A DNA stretch of 64,000 nt from Porphyrobacter sp. (GCA_027533455.1 JAPZUC010000006.1:1-64000), one strand, 5' to 3'; positions 17,463 to 25,654 are shown, counted from the first letter of the stretch. Made by a program: numbers and translations. The notes: generated by a model not told the origin, from the letters alone.

Positions 17463-18362
17463 ATGCGCCTTTTCGCCAGCACACAGGCCTTCGCCGCCGC
17501 TATGCTTTTTGCCGCAACCGACGCCGCAGCCGACGACCATGCCGCGCCCGCCAACAGCGGCGAGCGACCGATCGTGTTTGCCGACGAGTTCGATGGCCCC
17601 GCGCTCGACCGGTCGAAATGGAACGTCGTGGGCATGGATTTCTGGGTCAACAACGAACAACAGGCCTATGTCGACAGCCCGGACACAATCCAGCTTGCGA
17701 CCGGCATCGAAGGCGCTGATGGCGGCGCGCTGGTGCTGCGTCCGGTCTATCGCCCCGGCGTGGACACCCACAAGGGCCGCAAGGCGGATTTCATCTCGGG
17801 CCGGATCCATTCAATGGGCAAGGCCGAGTTTACCTATGGCCGGATCGAGGCCCGCATCAGGATGCCCGATGCCGAAGGCGTCTGGCCCGCGTTCTGGATG
17901 CTGGGCAATGGCGCGTGGCCCGACACCGGCGAAATCGACATCATGGAATATGTCGGCGAAAAGGACTGGATCGGCGTGGCGTTGCACGGGCCAGGCTATT
18001 CGGGCGAAACGCCGCTGGTGAACAAGTTTGTCTTCGATACGGGCACGGACGCGACCGATTGGCATGTCTATGCCATCGAATGGACGAAAGACGCTGTGCT
18101 GTTCGCAATCGATGGCCGCCTGACGTACCGCGTCACCCGGCCGATGGTGGAACATTATGGCAAGTGGCGGTTCGACAACGAAAAGCACCTGATCCTGAAC
18201 TTCGCGCTGGGCGGTGCCTATCCGTTCAAGACGAGCCGCATCGCCAAACCCTATAACGGGGTGCCGGCCTCGACCGTGGATCAGATCAAGGCCGGCAAGG
18301 TCGCCATGTATGTCGACTGGGTGCGGGTCTACGCGCCGCTGAAGGGTGAGCAGGCGCGTTGA
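17463..18362 (+). CDS. Secreted glycoside hydrolase family 16 protein
   Basis: The 299-residue protein begins with a signal peptide ending in AATDAAADDHA, followed by a GH16 jelly-roll domain. The catalytic motif GEIDIMEY (E-x-D-x-x-E) is intact, preceded by the family's YGRIEARIRMP and WPAFWML blocks and followed by WHVYAIEWTKDAVLFAIDG. GH16 enzymes hydrolyse beta-1,3/1,4-glucans, agar, carrageenan or related polysaccharides; the substrate cannot be fixed from sequence alone, although a laminarinase-like role fits a marine or freshwater sphingomonad. No carbohydrate-binding module is attached. The ATG at 17463 follows GGAGACAGAGCC, a good ribosome binding site. Confidence 0.92.
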   Translation: MRLFASTQAFAAAMLFAATDAAADDHAAPANSGERPIVFADEFDGPALDRSKWNVVGMDFWVNNEQQAYVDSPDTIQLATGIEGADGGALVLRPVYRPGVDTHKGRKADFISGRIHSMGKAEFTYGRIEARIRMPDAEGVWPAFWMLGNGAWPDTGEIDIMEYVGEKDWIGVALHGPGYSGETPLVNKFVFDTGTDATDWHVYAIEWTKDAVLFAIDGRLTYRVTRPMVEHYGKWRFDNEKHLILNFALGGAYPFKTSRIAKPYNGVPASTVDQIKAGKVAMYVDWVRVYAPLKGEQAR

Positions 18363-18378
18363 GCGCCCTAACGCCCCG

Positions 18379-19236
18379 TTACGACCAGGTGGCGCGGGGA
18401 GGCAGGCTCATCAGGATTGCGTCGATGTTGCCCCCTGTCTTCAGGCCGAAGATCGTGCCGCGGTCATAGACGAGGTTGAACTCGGCATAGCGCCCCCGGT
18501 ATTCGAACATCTGCGCCTCGTCCTCGGGCGTGAAGTTGCTGTTCATGCGCTTGCGCACGATCGCCGGGAAGGCTTCGAGGAACTGTTTGCCGATGTCCTG
18601 AATGAAGGCAAAGTTGCGCTCCCATGAAGCGTCATCGGTGCATTCAAGGTGGTCGCAGAACAGCCCGCCCACGCCGCGATGGACCTGACGGTGAGGGATG
18701 TAAAAATACTCGTCCGCCCACTTGCTGTAGCGCTCGTAATAGCTTTCGTTGTGCGGATCGCAGGCCGCGCGCATCGCTGCGTGGAACGCTTGCGTGTCCT
18801 CGTCATAGGGCAGCGGCGGATTGAGGTCCGCACCGCCGCCAAACCACGCCTTGGTGGTGGTGAGGAAGCGGGTGTTCATGTGCACCGCGGGCACATGCGG
18901 GTTGCTCATGTGCGCCACCAGAGAGATGCCGGTGGCAACAAAGCCGGGGCTGTCCGCGCTCGCGCCGTTGATGGAGCCTGCAAACTCCTTGGCGAAGCTG
19001 CCGCGCACGGTAGAGACATTGACGCCGACCTTCTCGAACACCTTTCCCTTCATCAGCCCCTGCACCCCGCCGCCGGGATCGGGATTGCCCTCCTCCTCGC
19101 GGTTCCAGGGGGTGTATTGGAAGGCGGCGTCAGAGCCTGCCTCACGCTCGATGTTCTCGAATTCGGCGCAGATTTGGTCGCGCAAGTCTTCGAACCACGT
19201 CCGCGCGCGATCCGTATAAGGTGTCCAGTCCGTCAT
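18379..19236 (-). CDS. hemF: Oxygen-dependent coproporphyrinogen III oxidase
   Basis: The 285-residue protein shows the HemF blocks GGVQGLMKGKVFEKVGVN, HMNTRF, WFGGGADLNPP and KWADEYFYIPHR-x-RGVGGLF, and ends with FGLKTGGNIDAILMSLPP. It converts coproporphyrinogen III to protoporphyrinogen IX with O2 in haem (and possibly bacteriochlorophyll) synthesis in the cytoplasm. The length is normal for the family. The ATG at 19236 starts the known MTDW-type N-terminus; upstream in-frame codons look non-coding. Its stop faces the GH16 stop with a 16-base gap. Confidence 0.96.
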   Translation of the reverse strand: MTDWTPYTDRARTWFEDLRDQICAEFENIEREAGSDAAFQYTPWNREEEGNPDPGGGVQGLMKGKVFEKVGVNVSTVRGSFAKEFAGSINGASADSPGFVATGISLVAHMSNPHVPAVHMNTRFLTTTKAWFGGGADLNPPLPYDEDTQAFHAAMRAACDPHNESYYERYSKWADEYFYIPHRQVHRGVGGLFCDHLECTDDASWERNFAFIQDIGKQFLEAFPAIVRKRMNSNFTPEDEAQMFEYRGRYAEFNLVYDRGTIFGLKTGGNIDAILMSLPPRATWS

Positions 19237-19349
19237 ACATCCCCGTCCGTCAATGACGCGTACCATAGGCGATAGGGCGCGTCGCACAAGCCCTGCTTCG
19301 GCTTGGAGGCGATGTTGCCAAGCTGCGGATTTGGCGGCAGAGAGACGGA

Positions 19350-20057
19350 ATGGTTCGCGCTATGTTCACCCCTTTTGCCTTTGCCGGACACGAGCTTGCG
19401 CTCGGGCAAGGCCGTGCGCTGTACTGGCCGGCGGAGCGCGCGCTGCTGTTGGCTGACCTGCATCTGGAAAAAGCGAGCTGGTTTGCCGCACGGGGCTCGA
19501 TGCTGCCGCCCTATGACAGCCGCGACACGCTCGAACGGCTGGCCGACGCGGTGCGGCAAACAGGTGCACGGCGGGTGATCACGCTGGGCGACAATTTCCA
19601 CGATGATGCAGGCGCGCTCAGGCTGGACGCGCATTGCACCGGGATGCTGGAGGCGCTGACGCGCGCGCTCGACTGGGTGTGGATCACCGGCAACCATGAC
19701 GAGCAATTGCCGCGCGCGTTCGGAGGGACGATCGTGCCCGAACTGGTGGTCGGCGGCGTGATCCTGCGCCATGAGGCGCGCACCGGAGAGACCGCGCCCG
19801 AGCTCTCCGGACACTATCACCCCAAGCTGCGGGTCAGCATCCGCAACCGCCACATCGCGCGCCCCTGCGCAGTGATGGGACGCAGCGCAGGCGGGGCGGA
19901 GCGCATGATCCTCCCCGCTTTCGGCACACTGACCGGCGGGATGGACGCAGGCTCACCCGAAATCCTCGGCGCGCTGCAACCAGCCGCACGGATCGAAGCG
20001 TTGATGCCCGCCAGGGACCGCATCGCCCGCTTTCCGTTATGGAAGGCCGCGGCGTAA
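19350..20057 (+). CDS. pdeM: Ligase-associated DNA damage response endonuclease PdeM
   Basis: The 235-residue calcineurin-like metallophosphoesterase has LLLADLHLEKASWFAARG (D-x-H metal motif), TLGDNFHDD, WITGNHDE and GHYHPKLRV, the complete metal-binding set of the PdeM/DR1281-like group. PdeM is named for its usual linkage with an ATP-dependent DNA ligase and a Lhr-type helicase in a bacterial repair system. Those partners are not beside it here. The ATG at 19350 follows GAGAGACGGA. hemF lies divergently upstream. Confidence 0.88.
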   Translation: MVRAMFTPFAFAGHELALGQGRALYWPAERALLLADLHLEKASWFAARGSMLPPYDSRDTLERLADAVRQTGARRVITLGDNFHDDAGALRLDAHCTGMLEALTRALDWVWITGNHDEQLPRAFGGTIVPELVVGGVILRHEARTGETAPELSGHYHPKLRVSIRNRHIARPCAVMGRSAGGAERMILPAFGTLTGGMDAGSPEILGALQPAARIEALMPARDRIARFPLWKAAA

Positions 20058-20116
20058 GACTCACCTAGCGCTCGCCCCCGTTTAGGACTAAGGAGCGCGC
20101 AGTACGAAGCAACCAC

Positions 20117-20132
20117 AGGAGAACACCCCATA
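20117..20132 (+). promoter_or_regulatory. infC ribosome binding site with AUA start codon
   Basis: AGGAG at 20117-20121 is followed after eight bases by ATA at 20130-20132, which opens the infC frame. IF-3 genes in many bacteria use rare AUU, AUC or AUA starts. IF-3 itself rejects such codons, so its own synthesis falls when IF-3 is abundant. The spacing and the resulting 180-residue product support this start over the TTG at 20154, which lacks a ribosome binding site. Confidence 0.8.
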
Positions 20133-20672
20133 TCACGTCCACCCCGGCGCTCGTTGGCCCCGCCCGTAAAAAGCGGCCCTCGATTTGATAACATGATCAA
20201 CGTCCCCAAGGTCCGCGTCATTGATGACGAAGGCGAAAACCTTGGTGTGATGTTCACCCGCGAAGCGATTGAGCAGGCCAACGAGAAGGGCCTGAACCTC
20301 GTCGAGGTGTCCCCCAGCGCGGACCCGCCGGTGTGCAAATATCTCGATGTCGGCAAATTCCGCTTTGAAGCGCAGAAGAAGGCCAACCTGGCGCGCAAGA
20401 CGCAGAAGACCCAGGACATCAAGGAAGTGAAAATGCGCCCGAACATCGACACGCATGATTATGACGTGAAGATGCGCAACGTGCACAAGTTCATCGGCAA
20501 TGGCGACAAGGTGAAGATCACCCTGCGGTTCCGCGGCCGTGAAATGGCGCACCAGCATCTTGGCATGGACCTGCTCAAGAAGGTTCAGGACGATGTCGCC
20601 GAATACGCGAAGGTCGAAGCCTTCCCGCGTCTGGAAGGCCGCCAGATGCTGATGGTGCTCTCACCCAAGTAA
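20130..20672 (+). CDS. infC: Translation initiation factor IF-3
   Basis: From the ATA at 20130 the frame gives 180 residues, the same length as E. coli IF-3. The N-terminal part has [20 protein letters not shown] and the linker leads to a C-domain with [21 protein letters not shown] and [15 protein letters not shown]-3 binds the 30S subunit, prevents premature 50S joining and checks start-codon pairing. The conventional prediction would start at TTG 20154 and lose eight basic residues (SRPPRRSL). rpmI/rplT, often next to infC, are not adjacent here. A strong terminator follows, so it is probably transcribed alone. Confidence 0.95.
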   Translation: MSRPPRRSLAPPVKSGPRFDNMINVPKVRVIDDEGENLGVMFTREAIEQANEKGLNLVEVSPSADPPVCKYLDVGKFRFEAQKKANLARKTQKTQDIKEVKMRPNIDTHDYDVKMRNVHKFIGNGDKVKITLRFRGREMAHQHLGMDLLKKVQDDVAEYAKVEAFPRLEGRQMLMVLSPK

Positions 20673-20696
20673 TCGCCTCTCCGCAAGGAGATAGCA

Positions 20697-20730
20697 GGGC
20701 GGAGTGGCCGTTTGGCCGCTCCGCCCTTTG
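20697..20730 (+). terminator. Rho-independent terminator of infC
   Basis: The stem GGGCGGAGTGGCC (20697-20709) pairs with GGCCGCTCCGCCC (20714-20726) around a GTTT loop with a single mismatch, and is followed by TTTG. It starts 25 bases after the infC stop. The T tract is short, but the stem is very stable. Confidence 0.8.
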
Positions 20731-20996
20731 CATATGTGCCGACCAGCGACGTGCAGCGTCGACAAAACGCCCATGCAAGTCGATTGCGGGCAACACAGCT
20801 TCGCGCAGCAGTGTTACAAGAGGTCTGCGGTCTGGAAGGCACTTAGGTCCCCGCCAAGCCTGTCCAGACCGCAGCCCTCTCCTGGCCCGACATGAACACC
20901 CGCTCTTACCGGATAGCACCCGCGCAGGGCTTGCCGTACAGCGGCGGGGCCTGATACTTCCCTGCGCAAGCATCAGCCGGGGGAGCATTGCCAGTC
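20731..20996. other. Non-coding gap between infC and the transporter gene, with a long hairpin
   Basis: The gap contains an inverted repeat: AGAGGTCTGCGGTCTGGA at 20819-20836 pairs with TCCAGACCGCAGCCCTCT at 20863-20880 with one mismatch, and an inner AGGC/GCCT extension leaves a small loop. No T run follows on either strand, so it is not a standard terminator. It does not match SRP RNA, tmRNA or a riboswitch that I recognise. It could be the 5' leader of the downstream transporter gene, or a small RNA. Confidence 0.6.
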
Positions 20997-22421
20997 ATGA
21001 CCGCACGCCGGATCGGCCTGATCCTTGGCCCGCTGGCTTTCGCGCTGACGCTGCTCAGCGCGCCGCCCGCAGGCATGGCGACGGGGGCATGGCTTGTTGC
21101 CGGACTAACTTTGTGGATGGCCGCATGGTGGATGACCGAGGCACTGCCGCTCGCGGTTACGGCGGCATTGCCCTTCGTCATCCTGCCGCTGTCCGGCGTG
21201 TCGAACGCCGAAGTGACGGCGAGTACCTATTACTCGCCGATCCTGTTCCTACTGCTGGGAGGCGCCTTCATCGCCTTGGCGATCGAGCGCACCGGGCTGC
21301 ATCGTCGGTTGAGCCTCGCGATCCTGCGCCTGGTCGGGCGCGAGGGCGGCCCGGTGCGGCTGCTGATCGCATTCATGTTGGCGACGGCGCTGCTGTCCAT
21401 GTTCATCTCGAACACCTCGACCGCGCTGATCATGATGCCGATGGCGCTGGCCGTGCTGGAGGGTGGCGGCGGCGTCGAGACTGACAGCGAGGCCGTTCGG
21501 CAGGATGGCATCTGGGGAGCGCTCCCGATGGGTATCGCCTTTGCCGCCAGCATCGGCGGGCTCGGCACCATTGTCGGCTCGCCCACGAATGCCATTGCCG
21601 TGGGGCTGCTCGACAAGATCGCGGGGGTGCGCATCACGTTTGCCGAATGGTCGCTCTACGGCATCCCGCTGGTACTGTTGAGCGTGCCACTGGCCGCGTG
21701 GATCGTGGCCCGCGTGCAGAACGTTGCGGCGCACCCCTTCGATATCGCCGCTGCGCGTGCCGCCATAGACACTCACGCCGACTGGTCCGAATCCGAAAGG
21801 CGGCTGGTGCCGCTGTTCATCCTGACCTTCATCGCCTGGACCACCCAACCGCTGGTCGCGCCGCTGCTGCCGCCCGGATCATGGACCGACGGCACAATCG
21901 CAGTGATCGCCGCGCTCGCCTTGTTCCTGCTCCCCGACGGCACCGGCCGCCCGCTGCTGGTGTGGAACGAGGCCGAGCGCGCGCCGTGGAGCGTGATCTT
22001 CATGTTCGGCGGCGGGCTGGCGCTCGCTGGCGGGATGCAAGCCTCGGGGCTGGCGGTCTGGATCGGCACGGCGCTGCTCCCGCTGGCGAGCTGGCCGCTG
22101 CTGCTGGTCGCGCTCACGGTGACGGCGCTGGTGATCGTCATCACCGAATTTGCGAGCAATGTCGCGACCGCCACCGGCATCGTGCCTGTCGTCGCCTCGC
22201 TGGTGGTGGCGATCGGGGCGGATCCGGTGCTGCTGGCCCTGCCCGCGGCGCTGGCGGCGAGCTGGGGCTTCATGCTGCCTGCGGGCACCGGCCCCAACGC
22301 TATCGCCTGGGCGACGGGACGGATCCGGATCGACCGGATGGTGACTGCTGGCGCGCTGCTCGACACGGCGGGCGTGCTGCTCATCGTGGGCGTGGTGTGG
22401 GTTATCGCAACACTCGTGTGA
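20997..22421 (+). CDS. SLC13/DASS-family anion (dicarboxylate or sulfate) transporter
   Basis: The 474-residue, very hydrophobic protein has about a dozen membrane segments and the two SNT-type substrate and sodium motifs of the DASS family: MFISNTSTALIMMPMA (first half) and EFASNVATATGIVPVV (second half). The family imports C4-dicarboxylates, citrate or sulfate, usually with sodium; this sequence does not tell which. The ATG at 20997 is preferred because GGGGGAG lies about 12 bases upstream, while the TTG at 20988 is too close to it. A cystathionine-synthase-like gene follows after a 166-base leader. Confidence 0.88.
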   Translation: MTARRIGLILGPLAFALTLLSAPPAGMATGAWLVAGLTLWMAAWWMTEALPLAVTAALPFVILPLSGVSNAEVTASTYYSPILFLLLGGAFIALAIERTGLHRRLSLAILRLVGREGGPVRLLIAFMLATALLSMFISNTSTALIMMPMALAVLEGGGGVETDSEAVRQDGIWGALPMGIAFAASIGGLGTIVGSPTNAIAVGLLDKIAGVRITFAEWSLYGIPLVLLSVPLAAWIVARVQNVAAHPFDIAAARAAIDTHADWSESERRLVPLFILTFIAWTTQPLVAPLLPPGSWTDGTIAVIAALALFLLPDGTGRPLLVWNEAERAPWSVIFMFGGGLALAGGMQASGLAVWIGTALLPLASWPLLLVALTVTALVIVITEFASNVATATGIVPVVASLVVAIGADPVLLALPAALAASWGFMLPAGTGPNAIAWATGRIRIDRMVTAGALLDTAGVLLIVGVVWVIATLV

Positions 22422-22489
22422 AACGATCGTTGCAAGGCTTGAAACTATCATGCGCGCACGATACCCCTTGTCCAGCACAGCGGTCGCAG

Positions 22490-22587
22490 CGGAGAGGCGT
22501 TCCTGCGGAGGTTAGGAACGGGCGCCCTGCCCGCCGCATCTGCTCCCGCCTTCCTGGGAGCATGAGCACAAGTAAGGACCCGTCGCC
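22490..22587 (+). other. Structured 5' leader before the Cys/Met PLP-enzyme gene
   Basis: Two perfect 7-bp hairpins are visible: CGTTCCT (22498-22504) with AGGAACG (22514-22520), and TGCTCCC (22541-22547) with GGGAGCA (22556-22562). A GC-rich segment separates them. The position before a sulfur amino-acid gene suggests a regulatory leader. I could not match it to SAM-II, SAM-V or SAH riboswitch consensus sequences, so its class is unknown. Confidence 0.4.
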
Positions 22588-23901
22588 ATGCCCGACGCCG
22601 TCGACGCCACCCAAACCCCCACTCCCCGCCGCAAGCCCAAGCCCGCCCGCCGCGAGATCGCCGGACGCCCGCTGAAGCCGTCCACCCTGATGATGGGCCA
22701 CGGCTATGACCCGGTCCTGTCGGAAGGTTCGCTGAAGGCCCCGATCTTCCTCACCAGCACCTTCGCCTTCGAGAGCGCAGCGGCAGGCAAGCGCCACTTC
22801 GAAGGCATCACCGGCCTGCGCGAAGGCGGCGCGGAGGGCCTCGTCTATTCGCGGTTCAACGGGCCGAACCAGGAAATCCTCGAAGACCGCCTCGCGGTGT
22901 GGGACGGGGCCGAAGACGCGCTTTCGTTCAGCAGCGGCATGACCGCGATCTGCATTCTGATGATGACCTATGCGAACGCGAATGACGTGATCGTCCATTC
23001 CGGTCCGCTCTATGCCGCGTCGGAAGGCTTCGTCGCCAAGACCCTCTCGCGCTTCGGGGTGACCTATGTCGACTTCCCGGCAGGCGCGACCCGCGAGGAG
23101 ATCGATGCGGTGCTCGCCAAGGCAGCGGCGCAGGCCGCCGAGCGCGGCGGCAAGGTCGCCATGATCTACCTCGAAAGCCCCGCCAACCCGACCAACGCGC
23201 TGGTCGATGTCGAAGCGGTGCGCGATGCGCGCGACGCGGCCATGCCCGATACGCCCATTGCCATCGACAACACCTTCCTTGGCCCGCTCTGGGCACGCCC
23301 GCTCGATCAGGGCGCGGATATCGTCGCCTATTCGCTGACCAAGTATGTCGGCGGCCACTCCGATCTTGTCGCGGGCTCGATTGCGGGTGCCAAGCGCTGG
23401 ATCAATCCGGTGCGCGCGCTGCGCAACACGATGGGCGGGATCGTCGATCCCAATACGGCGTGGATGCTGCTGCGCTCGCTCGAAACGGTGGAGCTGCGAA
23501 TGCAGCGCGCGGGCGAGAACGCGGCGAAGGTGTGCGCCTTCCTGCGTGACCATCCGAAGGTTGAAGGCCTTGGCTATCTCGGCTTCATCGCCGATGCGCG
23601 CCAGCAGGACATCTATGACCGCCACTGCCTTGGTGCAGGGTCCACCTTCTCGGTCTTCATCAAGGGCGGCGAGGCGGAGTGCTTCCGCTTCCTCGACAAC
23701 CTCACCATCGCCAAGCTCGCCGTGAGCCTCGGCGGGACCGAGACCCTGGCGAGCCACCCGGCTTCGATGACCCACCTGTCCGTCCCGAAGGTACGCAAGG
23801 ACCTGCTCGGCATCACCGACAATCTCGTGCGCATCAGCGTCGGAATCGAGGACGCAGACGATCTGATCGCCGACTTCGCGCAGGCGCTCGAACAAGTGTG
23901 A
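22588..23901 (+). CDS. Cystathionine gamma-synthase family PLP-dependent enzyme
   Basis: The 437-residue fold-type I PLP enzyme has YSRFNGPNQEILEDRLAVWDGAE, FSSGMTAI, YLESPANPTN, IDNTFLGPLWARPLDQGAD and the PLP-lysine motif YSLTKYVGGHSD. The family includes cystathionine gamma-synthase, methionine gamma-lyase and O-acetylhomoserine sulfhydrylase, which cannot be separated with certainty here. The extended basic, proline-rich N-terminus (about 35 residues) and the FEGITGLREGG insertion resemble a sphingomonad and rhizobial subgroup annotated only as cystathionine gamma-synthase family. It probably acts in methionine or homocysteine metabolism. The ATG follows AGTAAGGACCC. Confidence 0.88.
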   Translation: MPDAVDATQTPTPRRKPKPARREIAGRPLKPSTLMMGHGYDPVLSEGSLKAPIFLTSTFAFESAAAGKRHFEGITGLREGGAEGLVYSRFNGPNQEILEDRLAVWDGAEDALSFSSGMTAICILMMTYANANDVIVHSGPLYAASEGFVAKTLSRFGVTYVDFPAGATREEIDAVLAKAAAQAAERGGKVAMIYLESPANPTNALVDVEAVRDARDAAMPDTPIAIDNTFLGPLWARPLDQGADIVAYSLTKYVGGHSDLVAGSIAGAKRWINPVRALRNTMGGIVDPNTAWMLLRSLETVELRMQRAGENAAKVCAFLRDHPKVEGLGYLGFIADARQQDIYDRHCLGAGSTFSVFIKGGEAECFRFLDNLTIAKLAVSLGGTETLASHPASMTHLSVPKVRKDLLGITDNLVRISVGIEDADDLIADFAQALEQV

Positions 23902-23952
23902 GTTTTCTCCCTCGGCTTGCTAGGGCAATGGCAAGCCGAGGGAGAGACCAGC

Positions 23953-24792
23953 ATGACCGACAGCCGCAAACCCGTGTTCCTCGTGATCGGCGCAGGCGCC
24001 GGGATCGGGGGCAATGCCGCGATGCGGTTTGCCGCGGGGGGTTACCACGCGGTGCTCGCCCGCCGTTCGGACGAGGATGGCCTCGCCCGCATGGTCAGCC
24101 AGATCGAGGCGGCCGGCGGCAGCGCAAGCGGGACATTGCTCAACGCTGCCGAGGACGGATCGATCGAGGAGCTGGTCGCCCGGGTCGAGGCCGACATCGG
24201 CCCGATCCACGCCGCGCTCTACAACCTCGGCGCGCAGATCGGGAACCGCGCGCTGGACCAAACTCCGCACCGCATATTCGAACTGGGCTGGCGGCTGGGC
24301 ACCTATGGCGTGTTCCGCCTCGCTCACGCGCTGTTCCCGCACATGGTGGAGCGCGCCAACGAAGGCTCCGGCCCGCACGGCACGTTGCTCGTGACCTCGG
24401 CGACGGCGGCGGTGCGCGGCAATGCAGGGCAGCACAGCCATGCCGCAGCGATGGGCGGGCGGCGGATGCTGTGCCAGACGCTCAACGCCGAATTCGCGCC
24501 TAAAGGCGTGCACGTTGCCCACGTCATCGTCGACGGTCCGGTCGACGCGCCCGACACGCTAGGCAAGCTGCTGGGCGACAAGTACGAGACGTTCAAACAG
24601 AACAAGGGCCACGAAGGCATCATCGATCCCGCCGCGCTCGCCGAAACCTACTGGCACCTCGCCCACCAGCCGCGCAATTGCTGGAGCCACGAGGTCGACG
24701 TTCGTCCGTGGACCGACGTGCCGTGGTGGAATGACAACCCCGATCCGCAGATCAATTCGACGGGCAAGGGGTTTGCGGGGCCAAAAACCTAG
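23953..24792 (+). CDS. Short-chain dehydrogenase-like protein with a degraded active site
   Basis: The 279-residue protein has an SDR nucleotide-binding start, FLVIGAGAGIGGNAAMRFA, and a later NLGAQIG block in place of NNAG. At the usual catalytic region, TSATAAVRGNAGQHSHAAAMGGRRML, the serine region is present but the Y-x-x-x-K pair is replaced: no tyrosine and no lysine at the expected spacing. The end (NSTGKGFAGPK) is not typical of classical SDRs. It may bind a nucleotide without classical oxidoreductase activity or use other residues. The ATG at 23953 follows GGGAGAGACCAGC. Related proteins are annotated simply as SDR family oxidoreductases. Confidence 0.8.
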   Translation: MTDSRKPVFLVIGAGAGIGGNAAMRFAAGGYHAVLARRSDEDGLARMVSQIEAAGGSASGTLLNAAEDGSIEELVARVEADIGPIHAALYNLGAQIGNRALDQTPHRIFELGWRLGTYGVFRLAHALFPHMVERANEGSGPHGTLLVTSATAAVRGNAGQHSHAAAMGGRRMLCQTLNAEFAPKGVHVAHVIVDGPVDAPDTLGKLLGDKYETFKQNKGHEGIIDPAALAETYWHLAHQPRNCWSHEVDVRPWTDVPWWNDNPDPQINSTGKGFAGPKT

Positions 24793-24796
24793 GCGG

Positions 24797-25330
24797 TCAG
24801 CCCCGCCACTCGCGGCGTTCTTCGGCGGAGCGCAGGACTTCATAGCTGGTCTGGATCAGCTGGAACTGCCTGGCGGCTTCCTTGTCACCCGGCTTCACAT
24901 CGGGATGCACTTCCTTGGCCCGGGCGCGGTAAGACTTCTTCACCGCATTGAAATCGGCGTCGGCTTCCAGCCCCAGCACTTCCAGCGCGCGCATCTCGTC
25001 GGCCGAGCGCGACCCGTCACCCGATCCGGCCCAGCCGTAATGCGCGCTTTCGGCATAGCCTGCGCTTTCTTGCCGCTCGGCGCGGGCACGCTCGTCCTTC
25101 TCGGCCTGTTCGAGGCCTTCGAAGTAATCCCACCGGGAGTTATACTCGGCCGCGTGCTTCTGGCAGAAATACCAGCGGTCGGGGCTGTTGGGGGCCTTGG
25201 GGGCGGGACAATTGCCCGGCTCGTCACAGCCGTGACGGTCACAGATGCGGACATTGGTCGCCTCCTGCGAGGAACCATAGGGCCGCCAGCGCGGGAAGCC
25301 CCAATCCATCGACCGGCGCGCGCGGCTCAT
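24797..25330 (-). CDS. J-domain protein with an N-terminal Cys/His cluster
   Basis: The 177-residue protein ends in a J-domain with the Hsp70-activating HPD triad at residues 142-144 and the flanking DFNAVKKSYRARAKE helix. The first half has C30, H33, C35, C41, C56 and H59, spaced like a small zinc-binding site, and a charged helix near 70-90. It is a co-chaperone that would recruit DnaK to a specific client; no G/F-rich region or DnaJ zinc finger is present. This architecture is common as an uncharacterised DnaJ-domain protein in sphingomonads. Its stop faces the SDR-like gene 4 bases away. Confidence 0.88.
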   Translation of the reverse strand: MSRARRSMDWGFPRWRPYGSSQEATNVRICDRHGCDEPGNCPAPKAPNSPDRWYFCQKHAAEYNSRWDYFEGLEQAEKDERARAERQESAGYAESAHYGWAGSGDGSRSADEMRALEVLGLEADADFNAVKKSYRARAKEVHPDVKPGDKEAARQFQLIQTSYEVLRSAEERREWRG

Positions 25331-25501
25331 CGGGGGCTGCCCGGCATCATGTCGTTTGTCGATTGGGTCACGCGGTCAATCTAGGCGCTGTGGCCCGGAA
25401 TGGAAAGGCGTGAGAATGCGGGAACCAGTTGCAATGTGAAATGTTGCATTGCAGTCCAACAAAGGCGTCGGGCCCTCCGACGCTCCGCATTACAGGTAAC
25501 C

Positions 25502-25651
25502 ATGAGCCAACAACTGACCCTTTCCAGCCTGTTCTGCGTGCTTGCGCTAGCGGGGCTGTGCGTGGTCACCGGCACGCGGGAACTGACGGGCTTCGATGCA
25601 CCCGTGATCGCCGAGCAGGCCGCGCTTTCGCACGACCTGCAGGACGTCTGA
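25502..25651 (+). CDS. Small predicted membrane or exported protein of unknown function
   Basis: This 49-residue frame (MSQQLTLSSLFCVLALAGLC...) has one hydrophobic stretch, either a signal peptide or a single membrane helix, then a short polar tail. The ribosome binding site is weak (ACAGGTAACC). An inverted repeat TGCAATG/CATTGCA lies 49 bases upstream of the start and may be an operator. It is tightly packed against the convergent pal gene (3 bases between stops). No family is recognised; coding status is likely but not certain. Confidence 0.5.
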   Translation: MSQQLTLSSLFCVLALAGLCVVTGTRELTGFDAPVIAEQAALSHDLQDV

Positions 25652-25654
25652 CGA

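Noticed and set aside
15983..17719. Very long plus-strand open frame opposite rsh
   Set aside because: It is antisense to a well-conserved RelA/SpoT gene, has His/Gly-rich low-quality composition and no family resemblance. GC-rich genomes give such long antisense frames.
20819..20880. SRP RNA (ffs) in the hairpin before the transporter gene
   Set aside because: The conserved GGUCAGG...GGAAGGAAGCAGCC tetraloop region is absent.
22440..22587. SAM-II or SAH riboswitch before the Cys/Met enzyme
   Set aside because: Conserved loop sequences of those classes are not found. Only generic hairpins are visible.
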